Shown here: piece after piece, positions 55,329-64,000 of the stretch
Layout: each line of letters starts with the position of its first letter
Position numbering within the stretch: the first letter of the stretch is position 1
Source: Jonesia denitrificans DSM 20603
GTDB lineage: Bacteria; Actinomycetota; Actinomycetes; Actinomycetales; Cellulomonadaceae
Reading direction: 5' to 3'
NCBI RefSeq assembly: GCF_000024065.1
Contig: NC_013174.1
Span: 2,232,001 to 2,296,000 of the forward strand
Length of the DNA: 64,000 nucleotides
Program-made: the position numbers and the translations under genes
The notes under the pieces: generated by a model
Database searches by the model: none
Told to the model about the DNA's origin: nothing
What the model saw: only the letters and a program-made list of their open reading frames with translations

Positions 55329-56237
55329 TCACTGTTTCTGGGTGATCACGAAGGACATGTTATCTATCAGTCTAGTGCGCCCAACGCGGGCGGCAACGAG
55401 CGCGAGAGCCACGCCACAGTAGTCATCAGCAAGAGGCGCCATGGTGTCTGGATCCACCAGGGCGAAATAGTCCACGTCAACACGCGAATAGTTGGCGAAC
55501 ACGGCACGCCCGGCGGCAAGGATTTCCGGTGCGCGACCACCAGCTGCAGCAACCTGAGATGCGGCGAGCAACGCGCGGGATAGGGCAAGCGCCTCGGAAC
55601 GCTCCGTTGGACTGAGATAGGCGTTGCGTGAGGACAACGCAAGCCCGCTGTCTTCCCGTACCAGCGGAACAGGTGCTATCTCCACATCGAGTGAGAGGTC
55701 CTTCACCATCCGCTTGATAAGAAGCAACTGCTGGGCATCCTTTTCCCCAAAAAAAGCAACATCAGGTGCAGTCAACACAAGAAGTTTCGCAACAACGGTG
55801 AGCATCCCATCAAAGTGACCTGGGCGCGCAGCACCCTCATAGATGCGCCCCAGTTCTCCCGCTGTGACCCGAACAAGAGGGTCTCCACCGGGATACATGT
55901 CAGCCACAGATGGCACAAACACTGCGTCCACCTGTTCTCGCGCCAGTAACGCCACATCTGCGTCTTCCGTCCGAGGGTAGGCATCAAAATCCTCACCCGG
56001 ACCAAACTGCAGCGGGTTCACAAAAATCGTCACAATGACTTCATCAGCGCGTTGACGGGCAGCCCGGACGAGAGCCATATGCCCCTCATGCAACGCGCCC
56101 ATTGTCATGACAACTGCGCGCGACACGCGCCCCGAGGGTACATCGGTGACCGATACGTCTGCCACAAAGGGTCGCTGTCTCCTCGCCCACTGCCTCACCT
56201 CTGCAACAGTGCGAATAATCTGCGGACCTGACATCAT
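55329..56237 (-). CDS. panC: Pantoate-beta-alanine ligase
   Basis: A 302-residue ATP-dependent ligase making pantothenate from pantoate and beta-alanine. HIGH-like [20 protein letters not shown] binds [22 protein letters not shown] and [20 protein letters not shown] are conserved. [16 protein letters not shown] is the KMSKS-like region. The N-terminus is longer than in E. coli PanC. It overlaps the DUF2520 gene by 4 bp and precedes panD; panB is not in the window. Confidence 0.96.
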   Translation of the reverse strand: MMSGPQIIRTVAEVRQWARRQRPFVADVSVTDVPSGRVSRAVVMTMGALHEGHMALVRAARQRADEVIVTIFVNPLQFGPGEDFDAYPRTEDADVALLAREQVDAVFVPSVADMYPGGDPLVRVTAGELGRIYEGAARPGHFDGMLTVVAKLLVLTAPDVAFFGEKDAQQLLLIKRMVKDLSLDVEIAPVPLVREDSGLALSSRNAYLSPTERSEALALSRALLAASQVAAAGGRAPEILAAGRAVFANYSRVDVDYFALVDPDTMAPLADDYCGVALALVAARVGRTRLIDNMSFVITQKQ

Positions 56238-57217
56238 TCACCATCTCCTTGCGGGGTTCCAGCGACACCGTCACCACAAGGGGCCGACCGGTGAAGAACA
56301 TCGAGCAGGCGTTGTGCATCGGACTGAGATAAACGCCCTGCCATCAGAGCACGCGACGTGGCAGCGCGCGCCAACACCCGGTAGCTCTCCACAGAATCTT
56401 GAGCATGAGACACCACAGCTGCCTGCACCAACTCCCCTAAGTGCCGGGCCACAGTACCGGAATCACCACGCACCACAGGTCCAGTCAAGGCCGTCAACGG
56501 GTCGCTCCCCGGCTCTGCCCCCCGTAACGCTCCCTCAACGGCAGCGTGCATCAACGGTCCTAACACCGATCCCGGCTGCTCAACCCCTGCCTGAGCAAGC
56601 AACTGGGCTGCCTGCGCAATCAACACGACAACATGGTTAGCACCATGAGCAAGCGCGGCGTGATAAAGCCCCCGATGCTCCTCAGCAACCACCACAGGTT
56701 CAGCCCCAAGTTCTACTGCAAGAGCCAACCCAATCGGTTCACACGCAGGAGGGGCAGTCACCGCGCACGCCATCGTTGACAACCGTTGCAGATCAAGCGA
56801 CGTTCCCGTGAACGTCATTGCTGGGTGTAACGCCACGGGTAGCGCCCCCGCACGGACCGCCGGTTCCAACACTGCCACCCCATGAGCCCCCGAAGTATGC
56901 ACCACAATATGCCGCGGCTGCCATAAACCTAACGCCGCGACACCTGAGACAACCCCGGACAGCGCATCGTCAGGAACAGCAACGATGACCACGTCAGCAA
57001 GATTGACCACATCGTGGGGGTCCCGGATGGGAACTCCAGGTAACAGGGCACGAACCCGCTCCTGTGTTTCCTGGCTTGCCCCACTCACCGCAACAATGGT
57101 GTGCCCAACAGCACGTAAGGCTGCACCGAGCACCGCACCAACCCGACCAGCACCAATGATCCCAATGTGCAACCGGCCTGGACGTTGCGGCTGAGTCCCT
57201 GGATCGTTCACCGTCAC
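56234..57217 (-). CDS. Rossmann-like / DUF2520 protein
   Basis: A ~327-residue protein with an N-terminal NAD(P)-binding fold, HIGIIGAGRVGAVLGAAL, followed by IVAVPDDALSGV and VVHTSGAHGVAVLEP, and a helical C-terminal DUF2520 domain (VEEHRGLYH-like AEEHRGLYHAALAHGANH near residue 190). The layout resembles ketopantoate reductase and other 6-phosphogluconate-dehydrogenase-like enzymes, and the family sits just before panC in many bacteria, so a role in pantoate metabolism has been suggested by context. GTG 57217 was chosen, since the longer frame from 57295 would overlap the upstream gene by 65 bp and start with an unusual Arg-rich tail. Confidence 0.85.
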   Translation of the reverse strand: MTVNDPGTQPQRPGRLHIGIIGAGRVGAVLGAALRAVGHTIVAVSGASQETQERVRALLPGVPIRDPHDVVNLADVVIVAVPDDALSGVVSGVAALGLWQPRHIVVHTSGAHGVAVLEPAVRAGALPVALHPAMTFTGTSLDLQRLSTMACAVTAPPACEPIGLALAVELGAEPVVVAEEHRGLYHAALAHGANHVVVLIAQAAQLLAQAGVEQPGSVLGPLMHAAVEGALRGAEPGSDPLTALTGPVVRGDSGTVARHLGELVQAAVVSHAQDSVESYRVLARAATSRALMAGRLSQSDAQRLLDVLHRSAPCGDGVAGTPQGDGE

Positions 57218-57230
57218 AGTGCGCCCCCGG

Positions 57231-58922
57231 TCACCGGTCCACCTGAGCGTCAGCCGCAGCACGCGCCTGCCGCGCCCGAACACTTTGCGTCTCAATCAAC
57301 ACGCGGGCATCTTCTTCTGCAAGGTGTGGAACATTGGGGGCAATGTCACCGGGCGTTGAGTGCAACTGCACCGACGCAATCGCTGCGCGCCGCTGCAATG
57401 GCCCCTGCTTCAACGCCATCGACTGGATGCGTTCATGGGGAACAACCACCACTCTCCGGATAAAGAATCCGGAGCGGATGAGCACTGCACGGTCTGTCAC
57501 AACATAACCATTACGCCGCCACGACCACGGATCCAACCACCGGGCAGAACGTGGTGAGGTCACAAAACCACGCTCACTACCGCGACCAGTCAACGCTGTA
57601 TCAATCAACGCGATCGGATCTGACGTGCCAAGGTCAGGTAACACCAACCACAACGCGTCCATGGCCTCAACCCGCGTCCCCACCGGGAGAATAGTTGATG
57701 TATCTTTGGTCATCGTGTCAAACGTCATTTGACCAGCGACGTTAAGGCTGGCACGCCACCAACCAAACTTGCGCCACAACAACGGTTGGGTGAACTGCAC
57801 CGCCTGAACGCGCCCTGTCGGGATCGTTTGAGCGTTCGTTTCAAGCAGCCCTTTACGAACCCGAACCCCATCATGTGCCACAGCTGCGGTGAACCCATAC
57901 TCCCCCACAAGCCGCTGCCACACAAAAGGACCAAAACCCAAGAGAAGAGGCAAAAACGAAAAAGCGAGGCCTGCGTTGCCCACTGCGAAAGCCACAACCA
58001 TCACCACAACAATGATCACGGTAATAAAGGCAGCAAACGACAATAACGCGGCAGCAATAATTCGCTGTGCGGGAACCTCATACACAACCTTCTCAGGCAT
58101 CCGATGCGCCGCCAACGGCACCCCCTGCCCCTCAGGAAGCGCCACATCACTCTGAACAGCGGGAGGCACCACCGCACCACCAGCAGGCACCGGGTTATCA
58201 ACACCCGACATATCAGAGCTCTGACCAGCAGGTACTCCCCCCGCAAGTTCACCGCCCGCACCCGGAAAGTCCACCTGCCCACCAGGACCCGGCTCAACTA
58301 TCTGTTCTGGCGCATCGGCAGGCGAACCCACATAACGACCCGTCGCTGCCGCTACCTCATCAAGTAACTCATCGCGCAGCCGACCAGCCGCATCTTCGGA
58401 CAGGAACCCCAACTTCACATTCGAATCCCCACCAGCAGCCGAGGTGATATCCAACTCAGACAGCCCCACAAACCGGGCAAGCAACGGCCTCGTAATGTGA
58501 ATCGTTTGGATCCGATCCAACCGCACTTTCCGTTCCTGACGGAACAGCACACCAGAATTCATGAACACAGCTTCACGGTTCCACGCATAACGCATCCGAC
58601 GCCACGCCAACCAGCCATACCCCATCCACACCAACGCTGCACCACCAGCAATCGCCAGCGGAATGAGGAACTCACTGATCTCGAACCCATCCGTGAGCAC
58701 TTCTTCAGGGGCGCTCTGGATCACCGAATAAAGGACCGCCACAATCACAATCCACCCGCGGATGAACGGGGTCGCACGGTGCACGCGGTACCACGTCAAC
58801 TCATCAGGAGAACCAGAATGTGCCTGCGGGTCCACCACAGATGGTGGTTGCACTACCTGATGAGTATCAACCTGAAAGTCGCCGTCGCTCGGGTCTTGAG
58901 GAGTCATATCGCCCATACTCAC
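57231..58922 (-). CDS. Membrane protein with two bacterial PH (bPH2) domains
   Basis: A 563-residue protein of the YdbT type. Two membrane-hairpin/bPH2 units are visible. The first has FIRGWIVIVAVLYSVIQSAP, LIPLAIAGGAALVWMGYGWL and VFMNSGVLFRQERKVRLDRI; the second has ALLSFAAFITVIIVVVMVVA and PTGRVQAVQFTQPLLWRKFG. A third half-unit near residue 490 (AVLIRSGFFIRRVVVVPHER) ends the protein. A Pro/Gly-rich insert of ~90 residues (about 195-285) separates the units. It overlaps the short PH gene by 4 bp, and the pair is a conserved neighbour of folK in actinobacteria. The function is poorly known. Confidence 0.88.
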   Translation of the reverse strand: MSMGDMTPQDPSDGDFQVDTHQVVQPPSVVDPQAHSGSPDELTWYRVHRATPFIRGWIVIVAVLYSVIQSAPEEVLTDGFEISEFLIPLAIAGGAALVWMGYGWLAWRRMRYAWNREAVFMNSGVLFRQERKVRLDRIQTIHITRPLLARFVGLSELDITSAAGGDSNVKLGFLSEDAAGRLRDELLDEVAAATGRYVGSPADAPEQIVEPGPGGQVDFPGAGGELAGGVPAGQSSDMSGVDNPVPAGGAVVPPAVQSDVALPEGQGVPLAAHRMPEKVVYEVPAQRIIAAALLSFAAFITVIIVVVMVVAFAVGNAGLAFSFLPLLLGFGPFVWQRLVGEYGFTAAVAHDGVRVRKGLLETNAQTIPTGRVQAVQFTQPLLWRKFGWWRASLNVAGQMTFDTMTKDTSTILPVGTRVEAMDALWLVLPDLGTSDPIALIDTALTGRGSERGFVTSPRSARWLDPWSWRRNGYVVTDRAVLIRSGFFIRRVVVVPHERIQSMALKQGPLQRRAAIASVQLHSTPGDIAPNVPHLAEEDARVLIETQSVRARQARAAADAQVDR

Positions 58923-59416
58923 AGCCCAGCCAACCGTGACTCACCTCGTGACGCCAGCCGGTCACGAAGCCGCGCAGCTTCCTCAGGGACCAAGCCAGGA
59001 ACCTCCGCATCAGTCCCCATCGACGCGGTATGGAGCGTCACCTTCGCAATACCAAACTTTCGATCCAGCGGGCCAGCCTCAACGTCAACCAACTGCATCC
59101 GCCCATAAGGCACAACCGTTAAGGATCGGAACATGATTCCTGAACGAATGAGCAGGTCATCATCTCGTTCCGCGTACCCCATCGCCGGGACTTGACGTCG
59201 GATCACCCACGCCACCCACACATACACTCCAACAAGCACAGCAAGAATGGCAAACAACCACCACTGCGGCCAGATCACGCTCACAACGGCACCACCCACC
59301 ACCGGGACCACCATAGTGAATGTCCAGGTCAACAACCGCACCTTCACTAATTGCGGCGACACCCGAGTCCACTCAACGTCATCAGGGTCAAACAGGTGGG
59401 ACATGCTGTCAGGCAT
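58919..59416 (-). CDS. PH-domain membrane protein (YdbS-like)
   Basis: A 165-residue protein: two membrane helices (TWTFTMVVPVVGGAVVSVIW and WLFAILAVLVGVYVWVAWVI) followed by one bPH2 domain (LIRSGIMFRSLTVVPYGRMQ, FGIAKVTLHTASM). Its partner, the 563-residue PH protein, follows with a 4-bp overlap. The start at 59416 keeps the usual WTRVSP region near residue 15. Confidence 0.9.
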   Translation of the reverse strand: MPDSMSHLFDPDDVEWTRVSPQLVKVRLLTWTFTMVVPVVGGAVVSVIWPQWWLFAILAVLVGVYVWVAWVIRRQVPAMGYAERDDDLLIRSGIMFRSLTVVPYGRMQLVDVEAGPLDRKFGIAKVTLHTASMGTDAEVPGLVPEEAARLRDRLASRGESRLAGL

Positions 59417-59463
59417 TGCGTCTCCTCAGATCACTCGGGCGACACACTCTCAGGCAAGCCGCC

Positions 59464-59949
59464 TCACACCTCGGGAACTGAACCACGAGGCAGTCGTTGT
59501 TCCTTCTCGCCATCATCCGGGGGAAGCTGGCAGTGTCCTTCAGCAATATAGCCACAGATCGTCAAAACAATCGACGCAATAACTGCGCCACCAGCCCACC
59601 AGGCACGATCAGCCTGAGACTCAATAGCCACATTCTCTAGTGCAAGGACAACCTGTGCACCATACCACCCAGTAAACAGGGCGCCACCTAAACAACTCGC
59701 CTTCGCAAACACTGCGATCCGGGCTGCCGCAGTCCCAGACAGTGTGGGACGCCGACCACGCAAGTAAGCGCGAACCGTCAGCCCAGCCCACGTGACTCCC
59801 ACGGCCAGCGCAGCAATCACGAGGATTTGCGCCACGTGCACAGGGGGAAGGTGCACCCCCTGGCGGCGCAGCAGCAACAGCATCCCCCAACTGCCGCCAA
59901 GGCTGAACACAGCAACAGCGAGGATCTGAGAGAGGCGAGTTCGGGTCAT
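59464..59949 (-). CDS. DUF3180 membrane protein
   Basis: A 161-residue protein with four predicted membrane helices: LSQILAVAVFSLGGSWGMLL, VAQILVIAALAVGVTWAGLT, VFAKASCLGGALFTGWYGAQ and WWAGGAVIASIVLTICGYIA. Between helices two and three lies the basic AYLRGRRPTLSGTAAARIAV. This is the DUF3180 pattern, a family found after folK in actinobacteria. ATG 59949 was chosen (4 bp after the folBK stop); a much longer frame from 60288 would run through folK and is rejected. The function is unknown. Confidence 0.88.
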   Translation of the reverse strand: MTRTRLSQILAVAVFSLGGSWGMLLLLRRQGVHLPPVHVAQILVIAALAVGVTWAGLTVRAYLRGRRPTLSGTAAARIAVFAKASCLGGALFTGWYGAQVVLALENVAIESQADRAWWAGGAVIASIVLTICGYIAEGHCQLPPDDGEKEQRLPRGSVPEV

Positions 59950-59953
59950 CAGG

Positions 59954-62479
59954 TCAGTTCTCGCCGGTGACCCAATCAAGCGCCAACCAGCGCACACCTG
60001 CACGGTCCGGGGCAGTGTCAGCAAGGTCGGCCACAGGCCCTCCCCCGAGCCCAGGTAACACCGCATCTGGGTCAATTTGTGCCCACGGCACGAGAACAAA
60101 AGCACGTTCGTGCGCTCGAGGGTGTGGAATTTCCAGTTCCGCACTCGCCACATTGACTCCCTCATAGGTGATGATGTCAATGTCAAGAGTGCGCGGACCC
60201 CACCGTTCCTCTCGGGTGCGTCCATGAGCGTTCTCGATCGCCTGGGTAGCACGCAATAGTTCTCGCGGTGACAGCTCCGTTTCCCCAACGATCACCGTGT
60301 TGAGGTAGTCCGGTTGGTCTGGCCCACCGACAGCACCTGTGCGGGCGAGGGGGCCAATATCGAGGACTGTGAACCCGAATGTGTCTTTCAAAGCATGCAC
60401 TGCGCCGGACAACGCCCGTTGGGCATCCCCAAGGTTAGCTCCCAACGCAAGGACGACACGAGCCGGTTGCCCCGGGGCTCGATCCATGATTTCGTCAGCG
60501 TCGCTGTCCCCACTCGCAACTTCAGCTTCTTTGAGGATGGAGTCACGCAGCGCCTTGAGGTGTTCCTGCGACGAGGCACGGGGGGTCTCGTCCGGGCGCA
60601 CTTCACTGGTCCCAGCAGGGGCGTTGACGGCTGTCTGTTGAGGTTCAGACGCACCGTGATCACCTGTGTGTGCGGGTGAAGCAGAGTTGTTCTGCGCTGG
60701 CGCACTGTATTCGTCCGGGCGAGCCGGTGCGAACCGTGACACGGGAGGAACTGCACGTTGCACAACATCGTCCGGTGTTAATCCGGTGGGTGTCACTGGG
60801 TCGGTCACCGGCGGTGTCACTGCGACATTCTGCTGTGGTTCGCTGGACACGCTGATGGGTGCTGGGCTCTGCGGTGATGGTTGTGACCGTTGCCGGTCAA
60901 ATCCCGGTAACGGTTGGTAGGCGAACACCGGTTGATACGGGGCGTCGTCTTCCTCGGTGAGGGCTGGTGAGTGTGTGAGCGACTGGAGGCGCTCCTGGGC
61001 AACGTTGTGTTGTTCCTCAACAGCTAGTGGCGGCTGGGCGGTGGTGTCTGCTTGTCGATGCGAGTCCTGCGGTTGTTCTGATAGTTGCGGAGTTGCCGTG
61101 GGTTCAGCTAGGGGGGCGCTGCTGGCACCTGCAGGGCTGTCAGCTGGTACGGGTTGTTCGTCTGTTGCGGTGGTTGTTTCAGTGAGCGCTGTCAGCTGCG
61201 GCTCACTGTCGTCATGGTTGAGTGGTTCCTCTGGTTGCGGTGTTGACTGTGCTGCACCTGAGGCTGCCGGTGTTGGTGTTTGTTCTGGTGCCGGTGTTGG
61301 TGCGGACTCGAAGAACGGCTTGGGCAACGGTGGCAAGTCGGATTCTGGCAGTTGCGTCATGGCGAACAGTGGCTTGGACATGTCCAGTGGCGTGTCAGCA
61401 TCACCGCCAAGGAGTTCTGACAGGGTCGGAGTACGACGAGGTTCAGCTGGTGTAGCAGCAACCACGGGGATTGTTCCCGTCATGGCAACACCGGAGAAGA
61501 AGTCAGAGGACACCCGTGCAGCTGTGGGGTTCGGTGACTCTTGTGATGGCGGGTGCGAACCGTTGATGTCTTGTTCGTCGGGTTCCAGAACCGGGATGAT
61601 GACGTCGCGATCCTGTGGCAAGTCAACGTGTGGGAACTGGGGGGTTTGCTCATCTGCGACCGTAGGGACCACGGTGTGCAATGCGGCAGAGTCAGTTGGT
61701 TCGTGCTCGTCTTGTGCGTCCAAGGACTCTGCCATCGCTGACACAATCGGAGTCATTGTTGTAGCTGTGCTCGGTTCCGCGGCCGACACAACCGGGACGA
61801 AACCCGTATGTCCTGGTGTGGGCAGGAACGGTTCGTCAGCCTCATTGTGCGAGTCAGGGGAACTGGTGTCCTGCGCCGAGTCGGATGTTGAGGGGATGCC
61901 ACCGGCAGGGGTCTCCACCCCAAGAACGAACTCGTCAAAGCTAGGGAGGTTCCCCTGGGCGGACACTGCCGACGGAGCGAGCGTGTCCACGACTGGTTCC
62001 TCCCCTGCAACGGGGGCACCAGGTGAAGCCGGTTCCTCATGCACCGGCGCGGAGGCGTAGACGCCACCAGCGACAAGATCATCTTGGGTGCGTGAGATCG
62101 TCACAGCAACATCACCAAAGGCCACACTGATAGGTGCCTGTGGTTTATGGACAGTCACGGTGCACGCACTGACCTGAGCGTAGGACAGGACGGTCTCTGC
62201 AATCTTTTGCGCCAGGGTCTCAATGAGGTTGACCGGTTCACCCGTGATCACACCATGGATGTCCTCCGCGAGCAGTGCATAGTTCACAGTTTCAGTCAGG
62301 TCATCTGTGCGTGCAGCTACCTGAGTGTCGAGGGCAAGGGTGACATCCACAATGAACGTTTGGCCATTGTCCCGTTCACTGGACAACACGCCGTGGTACC
62401 CGGTCGCTTGAAGACCGGTCAGTGTGATCGTGTCGTTGTCATCCAGTGCGGCTCGGCTCCGAGTCTCACCAGCGTTCAT
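59954..62479 (-). CDS. folBK: Fused dihydroneopterin aldolase-HPPK (FolB-FolK) with huge linker
   Basis: An 841-residue bifunctional folate enzyme. Residues 16-130 are FolB: LQATGYHGVLSSERDNGQTF, ETVNYALLAEDIH with the active-site Tyr, NLIETLAQKIAE with the Glu, and VHKPQAPIS with the Lys. Residues 673-841 are FolK: VVLALGANLGD, ERWGPRTLDIDIITY with the Mg-binding Asp pair, and LEIPHPRAHERAFVLVPWAQ. Between them residues 131-672 (62089-60464) are Pro/Thr/Ser/Ala/Glu/Gln-rich without any clear fold. Other actinobacteria have compact or separate FolB and FolK. FolB makes hydroxymethyldihydropterin, which FolK pyrophosphorylates. The frame is unbroken, so the linker is not a sequencing artefact by itself. 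Confidence 0.93.
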   Translation of the reverse strand: MNAGETRSRAALDDNDTITLTGLQATGYHGVLSSERDNGQTFIVDVTLALDTQVAARTDDLTETVNYALLAEDIHGVITGEPVNLIETLAQKIAETVLSYAQVSACTVTVHKPQAPISVAFGDVAVTISRTQDDLVAGGVYASAPVHEEPASPGAPVAGEEPVVDTLAPSAVSAQGNLPSFDEFVLGVETPAGGIPSTSDSAQDTSSPDSHNEADEPFLPTPGHTGFVPVVSAAEPSTATTMTPIVSAMAESLDAQDEHEPTDSAALHTVVPTVADEQTPQFPHVDLPQDRDVIIPVLEPDEQDINGSHPPSQESPNPTAARVSSDFFSGVAMTGTIPVVAATPAEPRRTPTLSELLGGDADTPLDMSKPLFAMTQLPESDLPPLPKPFFESAPTPAPEQTPTPAASGAAQSTPQPEEPLNHDDSEPQLTALTETTTATDEQPVPADSPAGASSAPLAEPTATPQLSEQPQDSHRQADTTAQPPLAVEEQHNVAQERLQSLTHSPALTEEDDAPYQPVFAYQPLPGFDRQRSQPSPQSPAPISVSSEPQQNVAVTPPVTDPVTPTGLTPDDVVQRAVPPVSRFAPARPDEYSAPAQNNSASPAHTGDHGASEPQQTAVNAPAGTSEVRPDETPRASSQEHLKALRDSILKEAEVASGDSDADEIMDRAPGQPARVVLALGANLGDAQRALSGAVHALKDTFGFTVLDIGPLARTGAVGGPDQPDYLNTVIVGETELSPRELLRATQAIENAHGRTREERWGPRTLDIDIITYEGVNVASAELEIPHPRAHERAFVLVPWAQIDPDAVLPGLGGGPVADLADTAPDRAGVRWLALDWVTGEN

Positions 62480-62676
62480 TACGTACCCTTCGTCGTGGCG
62501 GATGCACCTGTTGTGGTGAACACCCCTGCGCCCGCAATCTTAGTGGTTGTTCAGTAGGTCGAACCAGCCGGTAGCGTAAGAAGACCGGTTGGGCGACTCT
62601 TCTCACTCATCGGCACTGGCCCTGAGATCCATGACACTTTCACGATGGGCACTGCTCCCCACTGGTCGTGGTGTTG

Positions 62677-63534
62677 TTACGATGCCGCCCACGCGTCCCC
62701 CACCCGTGCCGCTGCCACCGACTTTGCCACATCGTGGACTCGCACGCACCAAGCGCCGTGCGCCGCGACGAGTGCCGTCACCGCTGCGGTCGCATCGTCA
62801 CGCGCCGACGGCGGCACTGGTTGACCGTCGGGACCAGCAAGAAGACGCCCCAAAAAGCGCTTCCGGGACGCCCCAATGAGGAGGGGATACCCCAGTTCGT
62901 TGAGTTGAGCGACATGCCGCAGCAACGGCCAATTGTTCGCACCAGTTTTCGAAAATCCCAATCCTGGATCTACCACAATATTGTCTGGACTCACACCCGC
63001 ATCACGCAGGTTCTCTACCCGGGTAAGGAGTTCCATAGACACGTCTGATACAACATCGACATAGCGGTCGTGATCGTCCATCACCTGCGCGTGGCCACGC
63101 CAATGCATGGCCACATAGACTGCGCCGGTTTCGGCAGCGACACCGGCCATGTCAGAGTCAGCAAGCCCACCTGACACATCATTGATCATGACCGCACCCG
63201 CCTGAACTGCTGCCTGCGCCACTGAGGCGCGGGTTGTGTCCACTGACACAACCACTCCTTGCTGTGCCAGCTCTTCCACGACGGGAAGAACACGGCGCAG
63301 TTCCTCATCCTGTGCAACTCGGGGAGCCCCTGGTCGAGTCGATTCTCCCCCCACGTCAACGATGTCTGCCCCCTGGGCCACCAGGGCGAGGCCATGGGCC
63401 ACTCCCGCATGCGCATCAAAGTGGCGCCCACCATCAGAGAAGGAATCAGGAGTGACATTCACCACACCCATAATGAGCGTTCGATCAAGTGCCCGCAGGT
63501 GCGGGGGAAGTGCGAGAGGGTGCCGGCGATTCAC
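62677..63534 (-). CDS. folP: Dihydropteroate synthase
   Basis: A 285-residue TIM-barrel enzyme joining the FolK product to p-aminobenzoate; it is the sulfonamide target. LIMGVVNVTPDSFSDGGRHF, DIVDVGGESTRPGAP, SVDTTRASVAQAAVQAGAVM and IVVDPGLGFSKTGANNWPLL are the conserved loops, and LIGASRKRFLG ends the active site. The start is GTG 63534, 18 bp after folE. No adjacent Rossmann-like or folB gene intervenes before the folBK fusion 197 bp downstream, a gap where I found no convincing gene. Confidence 0.96.
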   Translation of the reverse strand: MNRRHPLALPPHLRALDRTLIMGVVNVTPDSFSDGGRHFDAHAGVAHGLALVAQGADIVDVGGESTRPGAPRVAQDEELRRVLPVVEELAQQGVVVSVDTTRASVAQAAVQAGAVMINDVSGGLADSDMAGVAAETGAVYVAMHWRGHAQVMDDHDRYVDVVSDVSMELLTRVENLRDAGVSPDNIVVDPGLGFSKTGANNWPLLRHVAQLNELGYPLLIGASRKRFLGRLLAGPDGQPVPPSARDDATAAVTALVAAHGAWCVRVHDVAKSVAAARVGDAWAAS

Positions 63535-63552
63535 AATGATTCGGTCCTTGCG

Positions 63553-64000
63553 TTACTTTCCAACGATCAAACTCATAGCTTCCGCGCGGGTCGCCGGATC
63601 GCGCAACTGCCCACGGACCGCGGACGTGATCGTGCGAGCACCTGGTTTGCGCACACCACGCATGGTCATGCAGAGGTGCTCACACTCCACCACAACAATG
63701 ACACCGCGTGGGTGGAGCACGTCCACCAGTGAATCGGCGATTTGGGTCGTCAGGCGCTCTTGAACTTGGGGGCGTTTAGCGTAGACGTCAACAAGACGTG
63801 CAAGCTTTGACAGACCGGTAACCCGACCATCTTCACCGGGGATGTACCCCACGTGGGCAACCCCATGAAAGGGAACAAGGTGATGCTCGCACGTCGAATA
63901 CACGTCGATGTCTCGAACGAGAATCATCTCGTCGTGCCCGATGTCGAACACTGTGTTGAGAACATCTGTGGGGTTTTGACGCAATCCTGCAAACACTTCA
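63553..64000 (-). CDS. folE: GTP cyclohydrolase I, N-terminus cut by window edge
   Basis: The last ~149 residues of GTP cyclohydrolase I; the frame stays open through 64000, so the start is outside. Zinc and catalytic residues appear in [20 protein letters not shown] and [18 protein letters not shown], and [20 protein letters not shown] is also diagnostic. The enzyme turns GTP into dihydroneopterin triphosphate, the first step of folate synthesis. It heads the folE-folP-folBK group seen here. Confidence 0.97.
   Translation of the reverse strand, partial: EVFAGLRQNPTDVLNTVFDIGHDEMILVRDIDVYSTCEHHLVPFHGVAHVGYIPGEDGRVTGLSKLARLVDVYAKRPQVQERLTTQIADSLVDVLHPRGVIVVVECEHLCMTMRGVRKPGARTITSAVRGQLRDPATRAEAMSLIVGK

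Noticed and set aside
60957-62060. 367-codon open frame antisense to the folBK linker
   Set aside because: It arises because the linker is low-complexity; the translation is a Ser/Gly/Cys-rich run without domain features or ribosome site.
62480-62676. Possible small gene between folP and folBK on the minus strand
   Set aside because: Only frames of about 15-30 codons are present, without a ribosome site or recognisable motif. I see nothing supportable in this gap.

Overview
The window reads as a contiguous piece of a Micrococcales-type actinobacterial chromosome with a moderate GC content for that group. The evidence is a mycothiol glycosyltransferase (mshA), CarD, Lsr2, a WXG100 protein, SenX3-RegX3 and PhoPR-type two-component systems, DUF3027, DUF3180, DUF3263 and DUF4032 families, and several GTG or leaderless starts. 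The content would suit a Jonesia-like organism, but I cannot prove a genus from sequence reading alone. I saw no prophage, IS element, CRISPR array or integration site. Genes are dense, and no stretch longer than about 300 bases lacks a gene.

Layout. 1-7.2 kb: an unrecognised membrane protein cut by the left edge, DUF3027 and a cold-shock protein face a two-gene XPB helicase unit and a NYN-domain protein. 7.3-10.9 kb: a PhoP/PhoR-like two-component pair, an HD-family protein lacking the Asp of its HD motif, and a lone WXG100 protein. 11-16.2 kb: an orphan groEL under a paired CIRCE operator, then a GyrI-like protein, an FAD oxidoreductase, a LytR_C protein and DUF3263. 16.2-25.3 kb: SGNH hydrolase, tRNA-Thr(TGT), a membrane-anchored DsbA-like protein, a membrane Ser/Thr kinase divergent from otsA-otsB (trehalose synthesis), a stand-alone sugar-ABC ATPase, and DUF4032. 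25.3-27.7 kb: cysS-rlmB. 27.8-34.6 kb: a glycoside uptake locus (GH3 beta-glucosidase, two permeases, binding protein) divergent from its LacI regulator, with palindromic operators between them; it has no ATPase of its own, so the 22.8 kb MalK/UgpC-type ATPase is the natural partner.

34.6-38.6 kb: carD, an unusual Ig-like repeat protein, ispD and ispF, then a lipoprotein. 38.7-45.8 kb: a complete phosphate module, senX3-regX3-pstSCAB on one strand and phoU divergent, with 11-bp-spaced PHO boxes before pstS and phoU. 46-49.7 kb: gpmA, mshA, a small [2Fe-2S] BFD-type protein, and a lactonase-like beta-propeller. 49.9-64 kb: lsr2, a 59-residue membrane protein and leaderless lysS, followed upstream by a long co-directional cofactor array: folE, folP, a folB-folK fusion with a ~540-residue disordered linker, DUF3180, two PH-domain membrane proteins, a DUF2520 protein, panC, panD, nadB, nadC. 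This array links folate, pantothenate and NAD synthesis.

The most unusual items are the FolB-linker-FolK fusion, the 53-bp perfect palindrome built from two CIRCE elements, the HD-to-HG change, and the signal-less Ig-repeat protein translationally coupled to ispD.
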